The notes beneath the pieces were generated by a model. The model saw nothing but the letters and a program-made list of their open reading frames with translations, had not been told where the DNA came from and ran no database searches. Below are positions 16,067 to 25,748 of a stretch of DNA of 60,113 nt, piece after piece. Position 1 is the stretch's first letter. Every line of letters starts with the position of its first letter. The translations under genes and the position numbers were made by a program. Source of the DNA: Porphyromonadaceae bacterium UBA3318 (GTDB lineage Bacteria; Bacteroidota; Bacteroidia; Bacteroidales; Muribaculaceae); assembly GCA_002361235.1 (NCBI GenBank), contig DESI01000015.1, forward strand, positions 21,312 through 81,424. The letters are read 5' to 3'.

Positions 16067-19000
16067 ATGAAAAAAATCTTTATGATCATGGTGACGCTGA
16101 TGTGCGTTAGCTGGGCGGCAATAGCTCAGAACCGCATCATAAGCGGCACGGTAGTCGATGCAGCGAACAACGAACCGCTGATCGGCGCCACAGTCTCACC
16201 AATCGGAGGTGGACAGGGAGCCGCCACTGATCTCGAGGGCTCTTTTACCATCAATGTGCCCGCCAACGTAAAATCTGCAAAGATTTCATACGTAGGCTAC
16301 AAAGAGCAGACCGTAGCGCTGCACAACGGCATTAAGGTACGTCTGGAGTCAACCTCTACCGACCTTACGGACGTTGTGGTTGTCGCCTATGGTACAGCTA
16401 ACAAGGAATCTCTGACAGGTTCTGTAGCCGTAGTAGGAGCCGCCGATATCGAGGACCGTCCCGTCACTTCCGTGACTGCCGCCCTTGAAGGTAACGCTCC
16501 CGGCGTACAGGTCAACAACTCGGTGTCCTATCCCGGTTCGTCGCCGTCCATCCGTATCCGTGGTTTCAACTCCTTCACAGGAGCCCTAAGCCCTCTGTAT
16601 GTAGTGGATGGTGCTGTGTATGACGGCGAAATCGCTGAAATCAACCCCGCCGACATCGAATCCATGTCAGTGCTGAAGGATGCCGCTTCCTGCGCCCTTT
16701 ACGGTAACCGTGGTGCAAACGGTGTTATCCTTATCACCACCAAGCGTGCCAAGACTAACGGCAAGGTGGATGTAAACCTTACCATCAACCAGGGCTTCTA
16801 CAACAAGGCACTTCCTTTCTATGACCGTCTGAATGCAGACGAATGGATGAACCTTACCTATAAGGCATACGCCCAGAATCGTTTCGACACCGGTGACGTA
16901 CCAAGTCTCGAGCAGGCTCTGGCAAGTTCGGGAAATCAATTCATCACTACTTTCCTGAATGGTGCCAATATCTATGACAAGCAACCCTCCGAACTGTTCG
17001 ACGCTCAGGGTAATCTTCAGGGTTCGATACTGCCCGGTTACACCGACCTGGACTGGTGGGATGCAATCTCCCAGACCGGTTATCGTCAGGAATACAATGT
17101 CAACGCATCGGGAGCTACCGATAAGTTCAATGTATTCTCCTCTATCGGTTATCTGAAAGAGAACGGATACATCATGGAGTCTGACTTCTCTCGCTTCAAC
17201 GGCCGTTTGGTAGCCAATTACAATCCTGTAAACTACTTCAAGACGGGTGTCAACCTGAGCGCAAGCTACACGGATTCCGAAGTGGCAGGCGTGGACGAGG
17301 AGAACTACTCCGATGGCACCCTTAACTATACCACCAACCCGTTCCTTGCATTGTCTTACGCTCCTGTACAGCCGTATTACCGTCACAACGCAGACGGTTC
17401 CATCATGCGTGATGAAAACGGCAAGCCGATGTATAGTACCGACGGCATGAACGGTGGCGACAACGTGGCATGGAACATGCGTCTGAACTCCAACAAGTAC
17501 ACCACTCTCGCAGTGAACGCCAACGCTTACGCGACTGCAGTACTTCCCTATGGTTTCGAAGTGTCGCTTCGTGGATCTTTCTTCCGCAGCAAGCAGAACT
17601 ACAGAGGATACAGCAACAACATCGTAGGCTCGCAAGCCAATATCGGCGGTCTGGATGTTACCTCCACAAGCCAGAAATCATACACATTCATGCAGCAGCT
17701 CAGCTGGAACCATGATTACGGTTTGAACAACATCGACGTATTCCTGGATCATGAGAACTATGAATTCAGCTATGATTACCAGTCCCTGCGCTTGAGCGGC
17801 CAATTACTGGACAACAAGCCCTATATAGGCAACTTCGAGAACCGCGACTCCTCCAACGAGTCCATCATCAAGCAACGTACGGAATCTTACCTGGGCCGCG
17901 TAAAGTACAACTACGACCAGAAATATTTTGCCGAGGCATCTATCCGTCGTGACGGTACCAGCCGTTTCGCCAAGGGCAATCGCTGGGGTACATTCTGGAG
18001 CGTCGGCGCAGGTTGGGTTATCTCCAAGGAGAAGTTCATGCAGAACGTTGACTGGGTCAACTTCCTGAAACTTCGCTTCGCTTACGGTTCGGTAGGTAAT
18101 GACGCGGCTGCCGGTTCCTATGCTTCATATCCTCTATATTACATGTGGAGCTATGACAACCTCGGCAACATGCTGCCCTATCAGGTTCCCGCCGACGATA
18201 TCCGCTGGGAGTCGACCAAAACTCTTGACGTGGCTCTGGAAGGATCTCTCTTCAACGACCGCTTCACTTTCAGCATCGGTTACTATGACAAGATAAACAG
18301 CGACCTTCTCTACGAGATAGTTCGACCCAGTTCCGCCGGTATGGGATTTATGCCCGGAGCCAACATCCGCGTACTGTCCAACATCGGTGAGATGGAAAAC
18401 TACGGATGGGAACTTCAGTTCGGAGTCGACATTATCCGTAACAGAAACCTCACATGGAACTTCACTCTCGACGCATCGTTCCTGAAGAACAAGATCAACA
18501 AGCTGCCCGACGGCAAGGATATTCCGGGTCAGGCCCTGTTCCAGGGCAAGAGCCTTTACGAACGTGCCGGATATACATATTCATGGGCAGGTGTTGACCA
18601 GGCCACAGGTAACTCGCTCTACAAGATGGAGCCCGATTCGCCCGACTACTGGCGATTCAACGACGACGGTTCCATCAATCCCGAAAGCACCGCACAGGCA
18701 TATCAGGATCGCGTAGATGCAGCCAAGAAAGCAGGTTCCTACTTCGTGATCGATGGTGAGGAATATACAAATTCATATCAGTTCGCAGGTCGCAAGACGC
18801 ACGGAACTTCGCTTCCGACGGTTTACGGTTCGTTCGGCACCACCCTGAAATGGAAAGGCATCAACTTTGGAATGTTGTTCACATATTCGCTGGGCGGCAA
18901 GACCATGAACGGTATGTACAACAGCATGATGTCCATCGGCGCATCCGGTGCAGGCTCTCTGCATCGCGACATCCTGAATGCCTGGACCGAGGCCGACAAG

Positions 19001-19351
19001 GTAGAGGCTACGTTCGATCCTGAGACATTTGAGTACAACACCGTTATCGACAAGCACGGAGTTCCTTCCACCAACATCAAGCAGGGAGTAGACAACAATA
19101 CGGCTTCCAGCCGGTTCCTTTTCCGCAACGACTATCTGGTGCTGAAGAATCTTGCCATCAGCTATGATTTCCCCAGCAAGTGGGTACGCGCATTGAAGAT
19201 GCAGAATATCAATGTCGGCTTCTCGGTTGACAATCTCTTCATCGTTACGGCCAAGAAAGGTATGAACCCGCAGTATAGCTTCAGCGGTGGACAGGGTGCT
19301 TACTACATGCCCGCCCGCGTGTTTAACTTCTCGCTCGGATTCAAGTTCTAA
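16067..19351 (+). CDS. SusC/RagA family TonB-dependent outer-membrane transporter
   Basis: Imports a ligand across the outer membrane with the partner SusD-like lipoprotein encoded next, using TonB energy. The 1094-residue protein has a signal peptide (to about 21, ending AIAQ), a carboxypeptidase-regulatory-like domain (about 22-105, ISGTVVDAANNEPLIGATV), and a plug domain (about 115-230) with the RIRGFNSF motif and PLYVVDG. A 22-strand-type barrel runs to the last residue, Phe (FNFSLGFKF), as expected for Bam recognition. There is no N-terminal STN domain, so no direct FecR signalling is implied. No glycoside hydrolase, SusE/F or hybrid regulator is adjacent, so the substrate is open; the next gene pair suggests peptides or protein fragments (weak inference). 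Confidence 0.95.
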   Translation: MKKIFMIMVTLMCVSWAAIAQNRIISGTVVDAANNEPLIGATVSPIGGGQGAATDLEGSFTINVPANVKSAKISYVGYKEQTVALHNGIKVRLESTSTDLTDVVVVAYGTANKESLTGSVAVVGAADIEDRPVTSVTAALEGNAPGVQVNNSVSYPGSSPSIRIRGFNSFTGALSPLYVVDGAVYDGEIAEINPADIESMSVLKDAASCALYGNRGANGVILITTKRAKTNGKVDVNLTINQGFYNKALPFYDRLNADEWMNLTYKAYAQNRFDTGDVPSLEQALASSGNQFITTFLNGANIYDKQPSELFDAQGNLQGSILPGYTDLDWWDAISQTGYRQEYNVNASGATDKFNVFSSIGYLKENGYIMESDFSRFNGRLVANYNPVNYFKTGVNLSASYTDSEVAGVDEENYSDGTLNYTTNPFLALSYAPVQPYYRHNADGSIMRDENGKPMYSTDGMNGGDNVAWNMRLNSNKYTTLAVNANAYATAVLPYGFEVSLRGSFFRSKQNYRGYSNNIVGSQANIGGLDVTSTSQKSYTFMQQLSWNHDYGLNNIDVFLDHENYEFSYDYQSLRLSGQLLDNKPYIGNFENRDSSNESIIKQRTESYLGRVKYNYDQKYFAEASIRRDGTSRFAKGNRWGTFWSVGAGWVISKEKFMQNVDWVNFLKLRFAYGSVGNDAAAGSYASYPLYYMWSYDNLGNMLPYQVPADDIRWESTKTLDVALEGSLFNDRFTFSIGYYDKINSDLLYEIVRPSSAGMGFMPGANIRVLSNIGEMENYGWELQFGVDIIRNRNLTWNFTLDASFLKNKINKLPDGKDIPGQALFQGKSLYERAGYTYSWAGVDQATGNSLYKMEPDSPDYWRFNDDGSINPESTAQAYQDRVDAAKKAGSYFVIDGEEYTNSYQFAGRKTHGTSLPTVYGSFGTTLKWKGINFGMLFTYSLGGKTMNGMYNSMMSIGASGAGSLHRDILNAWTEADKVEATFDPETFEYNTVIDKHGVPSTNIKQGVDNNTASSRFLFRNDYLVLKNLAISYDFPSKWVRALKMQNINVGFSVDNLFIVTAKKGMNPQYSFSGGQGAYYMPARVFNFSLGFKF

Positions 19352-19368
19352 ACTTAAAAAGAAGAAAG

Positions 19369-21228
19369 ATGAAAAAGAATATAATATTGTGTGGTCTGGC
19401 AGGACTGGCCGCTTCGGGACTCTTGACAGGATGTTCCGACAGTTACCTGGATCTTGCTCCGGTGACTACCACCTCAAGCGCAGCTGTTTCCGAAGGCCTG
19501 GACGCTGCTAAACTGGCTGTCCGCGGTATCGGCACCGCCATGCAGGGTCAGTATCAGGATGCTCCCGACTGGTATGACGTCAGCGGCGAGGCATACATCA
19601 ACTCCCTTTACAACGAATCGATGGGTCAGGACTACAACCACTATCTGTGGCAACGTATCAACACCGGTGATTATGTGAACTGGGACTTCATGGGACGTGA
19701 GAGCTATCCTACGGCAGTCGCACTTCCCTGGATGTACGATTACTACCTGATCTATCTTGCCAACGGCGTGCTGCAGGGCGTAGATACTGCCGAAGGCGAG
19801 GAGGCCGAGCGTGCATTGATCAAGGCCCAGGCTCTGACATACCGCGCCCACGGCTATATCAAGCTGCTTCAGCTTTACGCTCCGCGTTGGGAAGACAGCA
19901 ACAACGGCGATGCCTATTGCCTTGTAATGCGTACGGAACCCTCCATGTCCGATGCGCCTCTGGTAAAGATGAGCGAGATCAAGGAACTGGTCTACAACGA
20001 CCTTACACTTGCCATCGACCTTTTCAAGCAGGCCAAGCAGGGTGAAATGGACCGCGAGAGGAAGTGGGAACCCTGTCTGCAGGTAGCCCAGGGTCTTTAC
20101 AGCCGCGCGGCACTACTGTTCCACGACTGGAAACTCGCCCAGGAAATGGCCCACGAGGCTCAGTCCGGATTCTCCGTGATGGACAACGACACCGCACTTT
20201 CCGGATTCATCGACGACAACAACGACTTCATGTGGGCGCAGGGCGTCGAGCCTTCCGACATCTACTACTGGGCATGGGGCAACTGGTATGCATGCAACGG
20301 CAACTATGTCATGGCATCGACCTGGTCCGGCGCAGGATACATCTCACTGGACCTCTACAACCAGCTTGACAAGGACGACATCCGTCGTCAGTGGTTCCTG
20401 ACTCCCGACAAACTTGAAACAGCAACCACCCAGATGAACCCGGGCAAGCTGAAACCCGAAGATTTCTGGAACGGAGACCTGGTGGTCAGCACCAGCATGG
20501 ACCTGACGAAAGGCCAGAAGGTTCCTGCTACCGATGCGAGCAAGAAAGCCGGTATGGTGAACTTCGCCGTCCAGTACTCATACAACTACCTGAATAATAT
20601 ATTCAAGGGCGACAAGAGCAAGGTGACACAATACGATAACGACGATAAGTCGACGCACGCCAACTATTTCCGCTATCAGAGCTCGGCCGACCCCAATGGC
20701 GGTACCGTCATTGTGGCCAAGGGTGTATACGCGTTCCCTGTATGTACCAACTTCGGCGCTCAGTATAAGTTCTGGGGCGACATATCCAAATATGGCGTAT
20801 CCTCGTATCCCTTCATGCGTTGTGCCGAAATGGTGCTCAATGAGGCTGAAGCCGCTTATATGGCAGGCGACGAAGGAACTGCCAAAACTTGTCTGGAGAA
20901 GATCAACAAGATGCGCGTGCCCGGTTACACATGCACATCGAGCGGCAAGGCATTGCTTGACGAAATTCGTCTGTGCAAGCGCATCGAGCTCTGGGGCGAA
21001 GGCTTCAGCTGGCCTGACCTGAAACGTTGGAATCTGCCTTGCGTCCGCCGCGCGTGGGTTGCCGGAGATCCCACTTCCGGAAACGTTCCCGCAAGCTGCG
21101 CCATGACCCGTCAGCCCAACGAAAATGCCGGCTGGCGCTACACAGTGCCCCGCAATGAGTCGGACTACAACAAACTGTTGGACCGCGGACTGCTCCCCGC
21201 TCTCGGAGAATACTCAAACGCTAATTAA
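19369..21228 (+). CDS. SusD/RagB family nutrient-binding lipoprotein
   Basis: Surface lipoprotein that caps the SusC barrel and captures the ligand. The 619-residue product has a lipobox GLLTGCSDSYLDLAP (Cys at about residue 22), with the SYLDL motif that follows the Cys in most SusD proteins. The tetratricopeptide-like helices are visible in AQALTYRAHGYIKLLQLY and in the C-terminal FMRCAEMVLNEAEAAYMAG, then ERIELWGEG-like LCKRIELWGEGFSWPDLKRW. It begins 17 bp after susC and ends in a strong terminator (21249-21279), so the pair is a two-gene transcript. Confidence 0.95.
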   Translation: MKKNIILCGLAGLAASGLLTGCSDSYLDLAPVTTTSSAAVSEGLDAAKLAVRGIGTAMQGQYQDAPDWYDVSGEAYINSLYNESMGQDYNHYLWQRINTGDYVNWDFMGRESYPTAVALPWMYDYYLIYLANGVLQGVDTAEGEEAERALIKAQALTYRAHGYIKLLQLYAPRWEDSNNGDAYCLVMRTEPSMSDAPLVKMSEIKELVYNDLTLAIDLFKQAKQGEMDRERKWEPCLQVAQGLYSRAALLFHDWKLAQEMAHEAQSGFSVMDNDTALSGFIDDNNDFMWAQGVEPSDIYYWAWGNWYACNGNYVMASTWSGAGYISLDLYNQLDKDDIRRQWFLTPDKLETATTQMNPGKLKPEDFWNGDLVVSTSMDLTKGQKVPATDASKKAGMVNFAVQYSYNYLNNIFKGDKSKVTQYDNDDKSTHANYFRYQSSADPNGGTVIVAKGVYAFPVCTNFGAQYKFWGDISKYGVSSYPFMRCAEMVLNEAEAAYMAGDEGTAKTCLEKINKMRVPGYTCTSSGKALLDEIRLCKRIELWGEGFSWPDLKRWNLPCVRRAWVAGDPTSGNVPASCAMTRQPNENAGWRYTVPRNESDYNKLLDRGLLPALGEYSNAN

Positions 21229-21248
21229 TCATTACGACTATCCTTATG

Positions 21249-21279
21249 GAAGGCCCACCGCAAGATGGGCCTTCTTTTT
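21249..21279 (+). terminator. susC-susD terminator
   Basis: GAAGGCCCA (21249-21257), 8-nt loop, TGGGCCTTC (21266-21274), then five T. Perfect stem and T run, 20 bp past the susD stop. Confidence 0.9.
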
Positions 21280-21414
21280 GTCTATAATCTGTTTTCTTTT
21301 GCATTCAAATGAAAATTTATTTGCAGGTTTGTAAAAATTTATGTTATTTTGAGAAATATTTATCAATTAGGTTCACTGGATAGTGGGCAAACTGAATCAA
21401 CTAAAACAAGATAT

Positions 21415-23865
21415 ATGAAAAAAGCTGCACTGTTAGGTCTGTGCGCGATGTTCGCAACTGGGGCGATGGCCTCCCCTCTGACACCGCAACAGGCACTGGA
21501 ACGTATGGGTCAGGGACGTATGGCCAAAGCGCAAGTGGATAGGATCGAAAAGGTCCCGGTATTGACCGTGCGTACGTCTGAAGGACATCCGGCCGCATAT
21601 ATATTCAACAATGCATCCGGCCATGGCTATGTGATATTGGCAGGAGATGATGTGGCGTATCCGGTGTTGGGATACTCTGATACCGGCAGCATCGACACCG
21701 CGGACATGGCTCCCAATATGAAGTGGTGGCTTGAAGAAACCGCAAGACAGATATCATATTGGTCGGAACGCGGCATAGACGCGGCCTCGCAGCCTCACGC
21801 CGCGACTTCCATGACACGTATCGAGCCGCAGATGTCCACCAGATGGAATCAGGACGCCCCATTCAACAACTCATGTCCAAAAATAGGCTCAAAAAGAACC
21901 TATACGGGATGCGTTGCGACATCCATGGCTCAGGTAATGAAATATCACAAATATCCCGAAAAGGGACAAGGCTCGATTTCCTACACATGGACATCGGGCA
22001 ACAAGACGTTGTCAATGGATTTCAGCAAAGTCTCCTTCGACTGGAATAATATGCTCGACCGATATATAGGAGGCCAGTACGACACTACCCAGGCCGATGC
22101 CGTGGCTACCCTGATGGAAGCCTGCGGATATTCCCTGCAGATGAATTACGGCACATCTGCTTCCGGCACGCAGGGGTCGCTTATTGCAGACGCCTTGGTT
22201 AATTATTTCAATTACGACGGCAATGTGTCATGCGACTACCGCACGGTTTATTCCGCGTCACAATGGGCTGACAAGGTATGGAACAACCTTCATGATGTAG
22301 GTCCGGTTATCATGAACGGACACCCGTACGGAACCAGCGGACATTCCTTTGTGTGCGACGGTTACGACGGCCAGGGGTATTTCCACTTCAACTGGGGTTG
22401 GGGTGGCATGAGCGACGGCTGGTATCTGCTTGAGTGCCTTGACCCGGAATCTCAAGGCATCGGCGGATCGACACTGACCGGATTCAATTATGGACTGAAC
22501 GGCATCTTCGGAATTCAGAAACCCACAGGTAAGCCGGTGGAGACTAAACTCGACAACCTTCTGGCAAACGGCGGCGTGTATGGCAGGTTAAGCGGACGCA
22601 CCATTACCTTCTTGCTTAACGACTGGTATCCCACCGGATGGCAAAACCCGATGGGACATACCGTACAGGTTAATGTCGGTGCGATTATCGAACCCTGCGA
22701 GGGTACGGAAGGCACAACCCAATCCAAGTTCGGAACGCTCAATAACAACCGTGTCATCACTCTGATACCCGGTTCTTATTATCCCGCCTCTGTTCAGGCG
22801 ACAGTGCAATTGCCCCAATTAAACACCGGACGCTATAAAGTCATACTGGCAGTCAGAGACCTCGATTCCGACAAGAACCAGGGCGAGACCACGCCTTATG
22901 TGCCGATTCTGCACACATACGGAACATTCAACTACGTGTATATCACCGTGGATGAGGACGGCAACTACAGTCTGGAAAATATGGAACTTCCCAGACTCGA
23001 AGCCACCGATATGCAAATGCTGACACCGTTGTATTACGGCCGATATGCTAAAATTAAAGCGACATTCCGCAACAACACCGATTATGAACTGACTGAGACA
23101 TTGGCACCTGCCCTGATCAAGAATGACAAGGTGGTTATGAATGCCATAATGACTCCTGTCACAGTGGAATCCAATAGCACTGCAGACGTTGTGTGGGACT
23201 GCAACATGAGTCTCATAAAAGGCATGCAGGCTGACACAGACACCGATTATATTCTCGGCATAATGGATCCCATCACCGGAAATATCATAGCTAAGTTCGG
23301 CACTGTGACCCTGCTGGGCAGTGTCGGGACCGGAACCCTGACTGCTGATTCATTTGCTATTGAAGGATGCTCCACCACGGAAGTGGCTTCAAAATGGGGT
23401 AATCTTAACGTCTATCAGGTGCCCGATGCGAATGATTTCACCTGCACGGCGACGCTGAGTCTCTCCGGTGGATTCTATGACGGATTGCTGACCGTAGACA
23501 TATATGAGCGCGATCCCCAAGCCACCAACGTAAGCAACCTGATAGAGAGCTCCATCTATAGCTCCCGCCCGTATATCAATGCAGGGGAGTCGGAAGAAGT
23601 GAAGTTCAACGTGGATTTTGCGGCCGGGGAACTCGGAAAGTTATACATGATGAGACTGGACTACCTCAACAGCAACAGTCAGAAGAAGCCGTTGGCCGTA
23701 TTGTACTTCAATGTATTGTCAAGTGGCGTCGAGGATATTGATATTGATGGAAACGCTCAGCCCGCTAAGTATTACAACCTTCAGGGTATGGAGATCGCAT
23801 CTCCCGCCAAGGGCCAGATTGTAATAGTGAAGAAAGGCGACAAGTCCTTCAAGGCAAGATTCTGA
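21415..23865 (+). CDS. C10 family cysteine protease (streptopain-like), secreted
   Basis: Extracellular papain-fold protease of the SpeB/interpain group. The start is set at the ATG before KKAALLGLC, where a signal peptide (to about residue 20) begins; the frame is open 22 codons further upstream but that piece is not signal-like. Residues about 21-130 form the inhibitory propeptide (TPQQALERM, GHGYVILAGDDVAYPVLGYS). The catalytic Cys is C166 in TYTGCVATSMAQ and the His is H310 in TSGHSFVCDGY, followed by FNWGWGG. Some 430 residues of Ig-like repeats follow, then a tail with KYYNLQG and KGQ resembling the tail of the next gene product. 816 residues. Confidence 0.92.
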   Translation: MKKAALLGLCAMFATGAMASPLTPQQALERMGQGRMAKAQVDRIEKVPVLTVRTSEGHPAAYIFNNASGHGYVILAGDDVAYPVLGYSDTGSIDTADMAPNMKWWLEETARQISYWSERGIDAASQPHAATSMTRIEPQMSTRWNQDAPFNNSCPKIGSKRTYTGCVATSMAQVMKYHKYPEKGQGSISYTWTSGNKTLSMDFSKVSFDWNNMLDRYIGGQYDTTQADAVATLMEACGYSLQMNYGTSASGTQGSLIADALVNYFNYDGNVSCDYRTVYSASQWADKVWNNLHDVGPVIMNGHPYGTSGHSFVCDGYDGQGYFHFNWGWGGMSDGWYLLECLDPESQGIGGSTLTGFNYGLNGIFGIQKPTGKPVETKLDNLLANGGVYGRLSGRTITFLLNDWYPTGWQNPMGHTVQVNVGAIIEPCEGTEGTTQSKFGTLNNNRVITLIPGSYYPASVQATVQLPQLNTGRYKVILAVRDLDSDKNQGETTPYVPILHTYGTFNYVYITVDEDGNYSLENMELPRLEATDMQMLTPLYYGRYAKIKATFRNNTDYELTETLAPALIKNDKVVMNAIMTPVTVESNSTADVVWDCNMSLIKGMQADTDTDYILGIMDPITGNIIAKFGTVTLLGSVGTGTLTADSFAIEGCSTTEVASKWGNLNVYQVPDANDFTCTATLSLSGGFYDGLLTVDIYERDPQATNVSNLIESSIYSSRPYINAGESEEVKFNVDFAAGELGKLYMMRLDYLNSNSQKKPLAVLYFNVLSSGVEDIDIDGNAQPAKYYNLQGMEIASPAKGQIVIVKKGDKSFKARF

Positions 23866-23870
23866 CGTAA

Positions 23871-23930
23871 CTGGAAAGGCGACGTCCACGGCGCCTGATA
23901 CTGGAGAGGCGGTGTCCTCACCGCCATTCA
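23871..23930. repeat. 30-bp tandem hairpin duplication
   Basis: Two 30-bp units begin CTGGA(A/G)AGGCG at 23871 and 23901. Unit 2 contains the perfect hairpin GGCGGTG-TCCT-CACCGCC; unit 1 has a weaker equivalent. A similar core (GGCGGCGTCCACGCCGCC) recurs at 25607-25624. Confidence 0.75.
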
Positions 23931-23939
23931 AATAGAAAA

Positions 23940-23978
23940 AAAATGCGTGAATTGGGAAACGATTCACGCATTTTCCGT
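23940..23978 (+). terminator. Terminator of the C10 protease gene
   Basis: AAAATGCGTGAAT (23940-23952), 9-nt loop, ATTCACGCATTTT (23962-23974): perfect 13-bp stem followed by T-rich sequence. It lies about 75 bp past the stop, beyond the 30-bp duplication. Confidence 0.85.
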
Positions 23979-24025
23979 TATTTTTGTTAAAATGACAGCG
24001 ATTTTCTGTTTTTTTGATAAAATAG

Positions 24026-24056
24026 TTTGCTAAATCAAAAAATATATATAATTTTG
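24026..24056 (+). promoter_or_regulatory. Promoter of the 456-aa secreted protein gene
   Basis: TTTG (24026-24029), 19-bp spacer, TAATTTTG (24049-24056). Exact consensus; leader of about 110 nt. The whole 23866-24172 gap is thus accounted for by the hairpin duplication, the terminator, this promoter and the leader. Confidence 0.85.
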
Positions 24057-24172
24057 CGTCAGTAAGCGAAAGATAAGTCAATGCATCATCTTTAGATATC
24101 CCCGGTACACGGATATAGATGCGGTAATAAATACAGGTTAATAACAAACAATCAATCAAAATAGAGAGAACT

Positions 24173-25543
24173 ATGAAGAAAATTTACGCATTAGGTATGG
24201 CCATGATGGTCTGCGGAAGCGCAATTGCAGCTCCCAATACCATCCGTAAGGTCAACGACCAGCTTCTGCCGCTGGGTAAAATGAAGGATCCCTCCGAATT
24301 GACGGTCAACACACCTATGAAGGCAGCTCCTGCAAAGGCTGTATCATCTGTAGATGACCTGGTGGGCATGTACAAGTGGACATACTTCGGCATACTTGAG
24401 GACAATAGTGGTGATCAAATGTCAGCTGTCTGGATTGAAAAGGTCGCTGGAAGCACCACACAGGTCCAGATTAAAGGCTTCCCGATGCCCGTAGCAACTC
24501 TGCCGGTCATAATGAACGTAGATTTCGCCACTAAAAAGGTGACTATTCAGGATGGCCAGAAATGTGTGGATATGGCTTCGTTAGGCCTCCAACGTGATGA
24601 CTGGTACCTGTACGTCTATTTATTGACAAAGTTAGAGGACGGAACCACAAAACCCGTACGTGTAACTGCTGCTACGGCTGATAAAGCCGCGGGCACTATC
24701 AACGAAGATGGCTCTATCGAATTTCCCGGGTACGTTACATTCGGATGCACGGAATCGGGGTATGCCAACGACGGTGGTTGGTATTTCCTCGCTCAGTCCA
24801 ACAAGATGGTGCTTACCAAGATGAACACTATCAACGAGGCCGACTATGAATCAATCGGTATGGGCAAGTTCACAGACTGCTGGATCAACGACCGGTTCCA
24901 GACTCCGGTAGTTGAAGAGGAAGAAGTTGAGGTTCTGCAAAACAAAACCAATCCCAAGCTCCTCATAATCAAGGATCCCTACGCAAGTGACATCTGGAAA
25001 CAGAATGGAAATGCCAGCAAGACAGGCAAAGGCTATATTCAGTTTAACATAGCCGATCCCGATTGGGTTGAAGTAACCGTACTTACAAACAGTGGTTATG
25101 CTGAGGATATGTCTGAAGCAGAAGATGGTTCTGTAACCGATGACTTCTATATGACTAACACAGAAGGCTATCTTTCGTTCCTGGGTGGCGATATCGAAAA
25201 TACCAAGCAGGAGTGGGCTATGGTTGGAGACGTACCGTCGAACCTGACTGGAAACACGATCACCATTCTGCACCAGCTCTTCACCGACGCCAATGCTCCC
25301 TTGACACAGAACTGGTGGGGACACTATGACAGTAATAGTAATAATGTCTGGATTGAGGCTGAAAGATCGGAAGGCAAACTGGTACTTCCCGCAGGATGGT
25401 CAGGCGTCAGCGATATAGTAAGCGACTTTGACGCTCCCGTCAAGTACTACAACCTGCAGGGCATCGAGCTTGCAGCTCCCGTCAAGGGCCAGCTCACCAT
25501 CAAGAAGCAGGGCAACAAGACCGTGAAGTTCATCGCTAAGTAA
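24173..25543 (+). CDS. Secreted protein of unknown function with YNLQG-type C-terminal tail
   Basis: Not recognised. Signal peptide to about residue 19 (MAMMVCGSAIAAP). The body is strand-rich, with several Gly/Asn/Trp-containing segments and an acidic VVEEEEVEVL linker near residue 250 that appears to separate two similar beta domains. The last 35 residues carry KYYNLQG, AAPVKGQ and GNKTVKF, matching in order and spacing the tail of the upstream C10 protease. That pattern resembles the type IX secretion C-terminal sorting domain (GxYxL/I...G...K) but is shorter. The gene has its own promoter and terminator, so it is monocistronic. Confidence 0.85.
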   Translation: MKKIYALGMAMMVCGSAIAAPNTIRKVNDQLLPLGKMKDPSELTVNTPMKAAPAKAVSSVDDLVGMYKWTYFGILEDNSGDQMSAVWIEKVAGSTTQVQIKGFPMPVATLPVIMNVDFATKKVTIQDGQKCVDMASLGLQRDDWYLYVYLLTKLEDGTTKPVRVTAATADKAAGTINEDGSIEFPGYVTFGCTESGYANDGGWYFLAQSNKMVLTKMNTINEADYESIGMGKFTDCWINDRFQTPVVEEEEVEVLQNKTNPKLLIIKDPYASDIWKQNGNASKTGKGYIQFNIADPDWVEVTVLTNSGYAEDMSEAEDGSVTDDFYMTNTEGYLSFLGGDIENTKQEWAMVGDVPSNLTGNTITILHQLFTDANAPLTQNWWGHYDSNSNNVWIEAERSEGKLVLPAGWSGVSDIVSDFDAPVKYYNLQGIELAAPVKGQLTIKKQGNKTVKFIAK

Positions 25544-25563
25544 GCGAGACTACCCACATAAAA

Positions 25564-25596
25564 AGGAGGCTGTGCACACCGCACAGCCTCTTTTTG
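25564..25596 (+). terminator. Terminator of the 456-aa secreted protein gene
   Basis: GAGGCTGTGC (25566-25575), 5-nt loop, GCACAGCCTC (25581-25590), five T; a flanking A run on the left pairs with them. Very strong intrinsic terminator. Confidence 0.92.
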
Positions 25597-25604
25597 TTAC
25601 TTGA

Positions 25605-25748
25605 GGGGCGGCGTCCACGCCGCCCACATTTCGAGGGCGTGGACGCCGTCGCTCCAATGGACGCCGTCGCTCCAGTGGTCTCCGCCACTTCAGTGGTCTC
25701 CGCCACTTCAGTAATGGCACAGGCTCCTGTGTACGCCGTCGCTCAGGT
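25605..25748. repeat. 18-bp-period repeat lattice
   Basis: From 25641 to 25748 six 18-bp units can be laid end to end: two near-identical GGACGCCGTCGCTCCA(A/G)T, two identical GGTCTCCGCCACTTCAGT, one divergent unit, and GTACGCCGTCGCTCAGGT. Two weaker units precede them and include the hairpin GGCGGCGTCCACGCCGCC. The lattice ends inside the last codons of the GH43-like remnant. Outside the lattice and the terminator, the 25544-25742 gap holds nothing. Confidence 0.85.

Noticed and set aside
15861..16070. 69-aa frame in the susC leader
   Set aside because: It starts before or at the predicted transcription start and overlaps the susC ATG; composition is that of untranslated leader.
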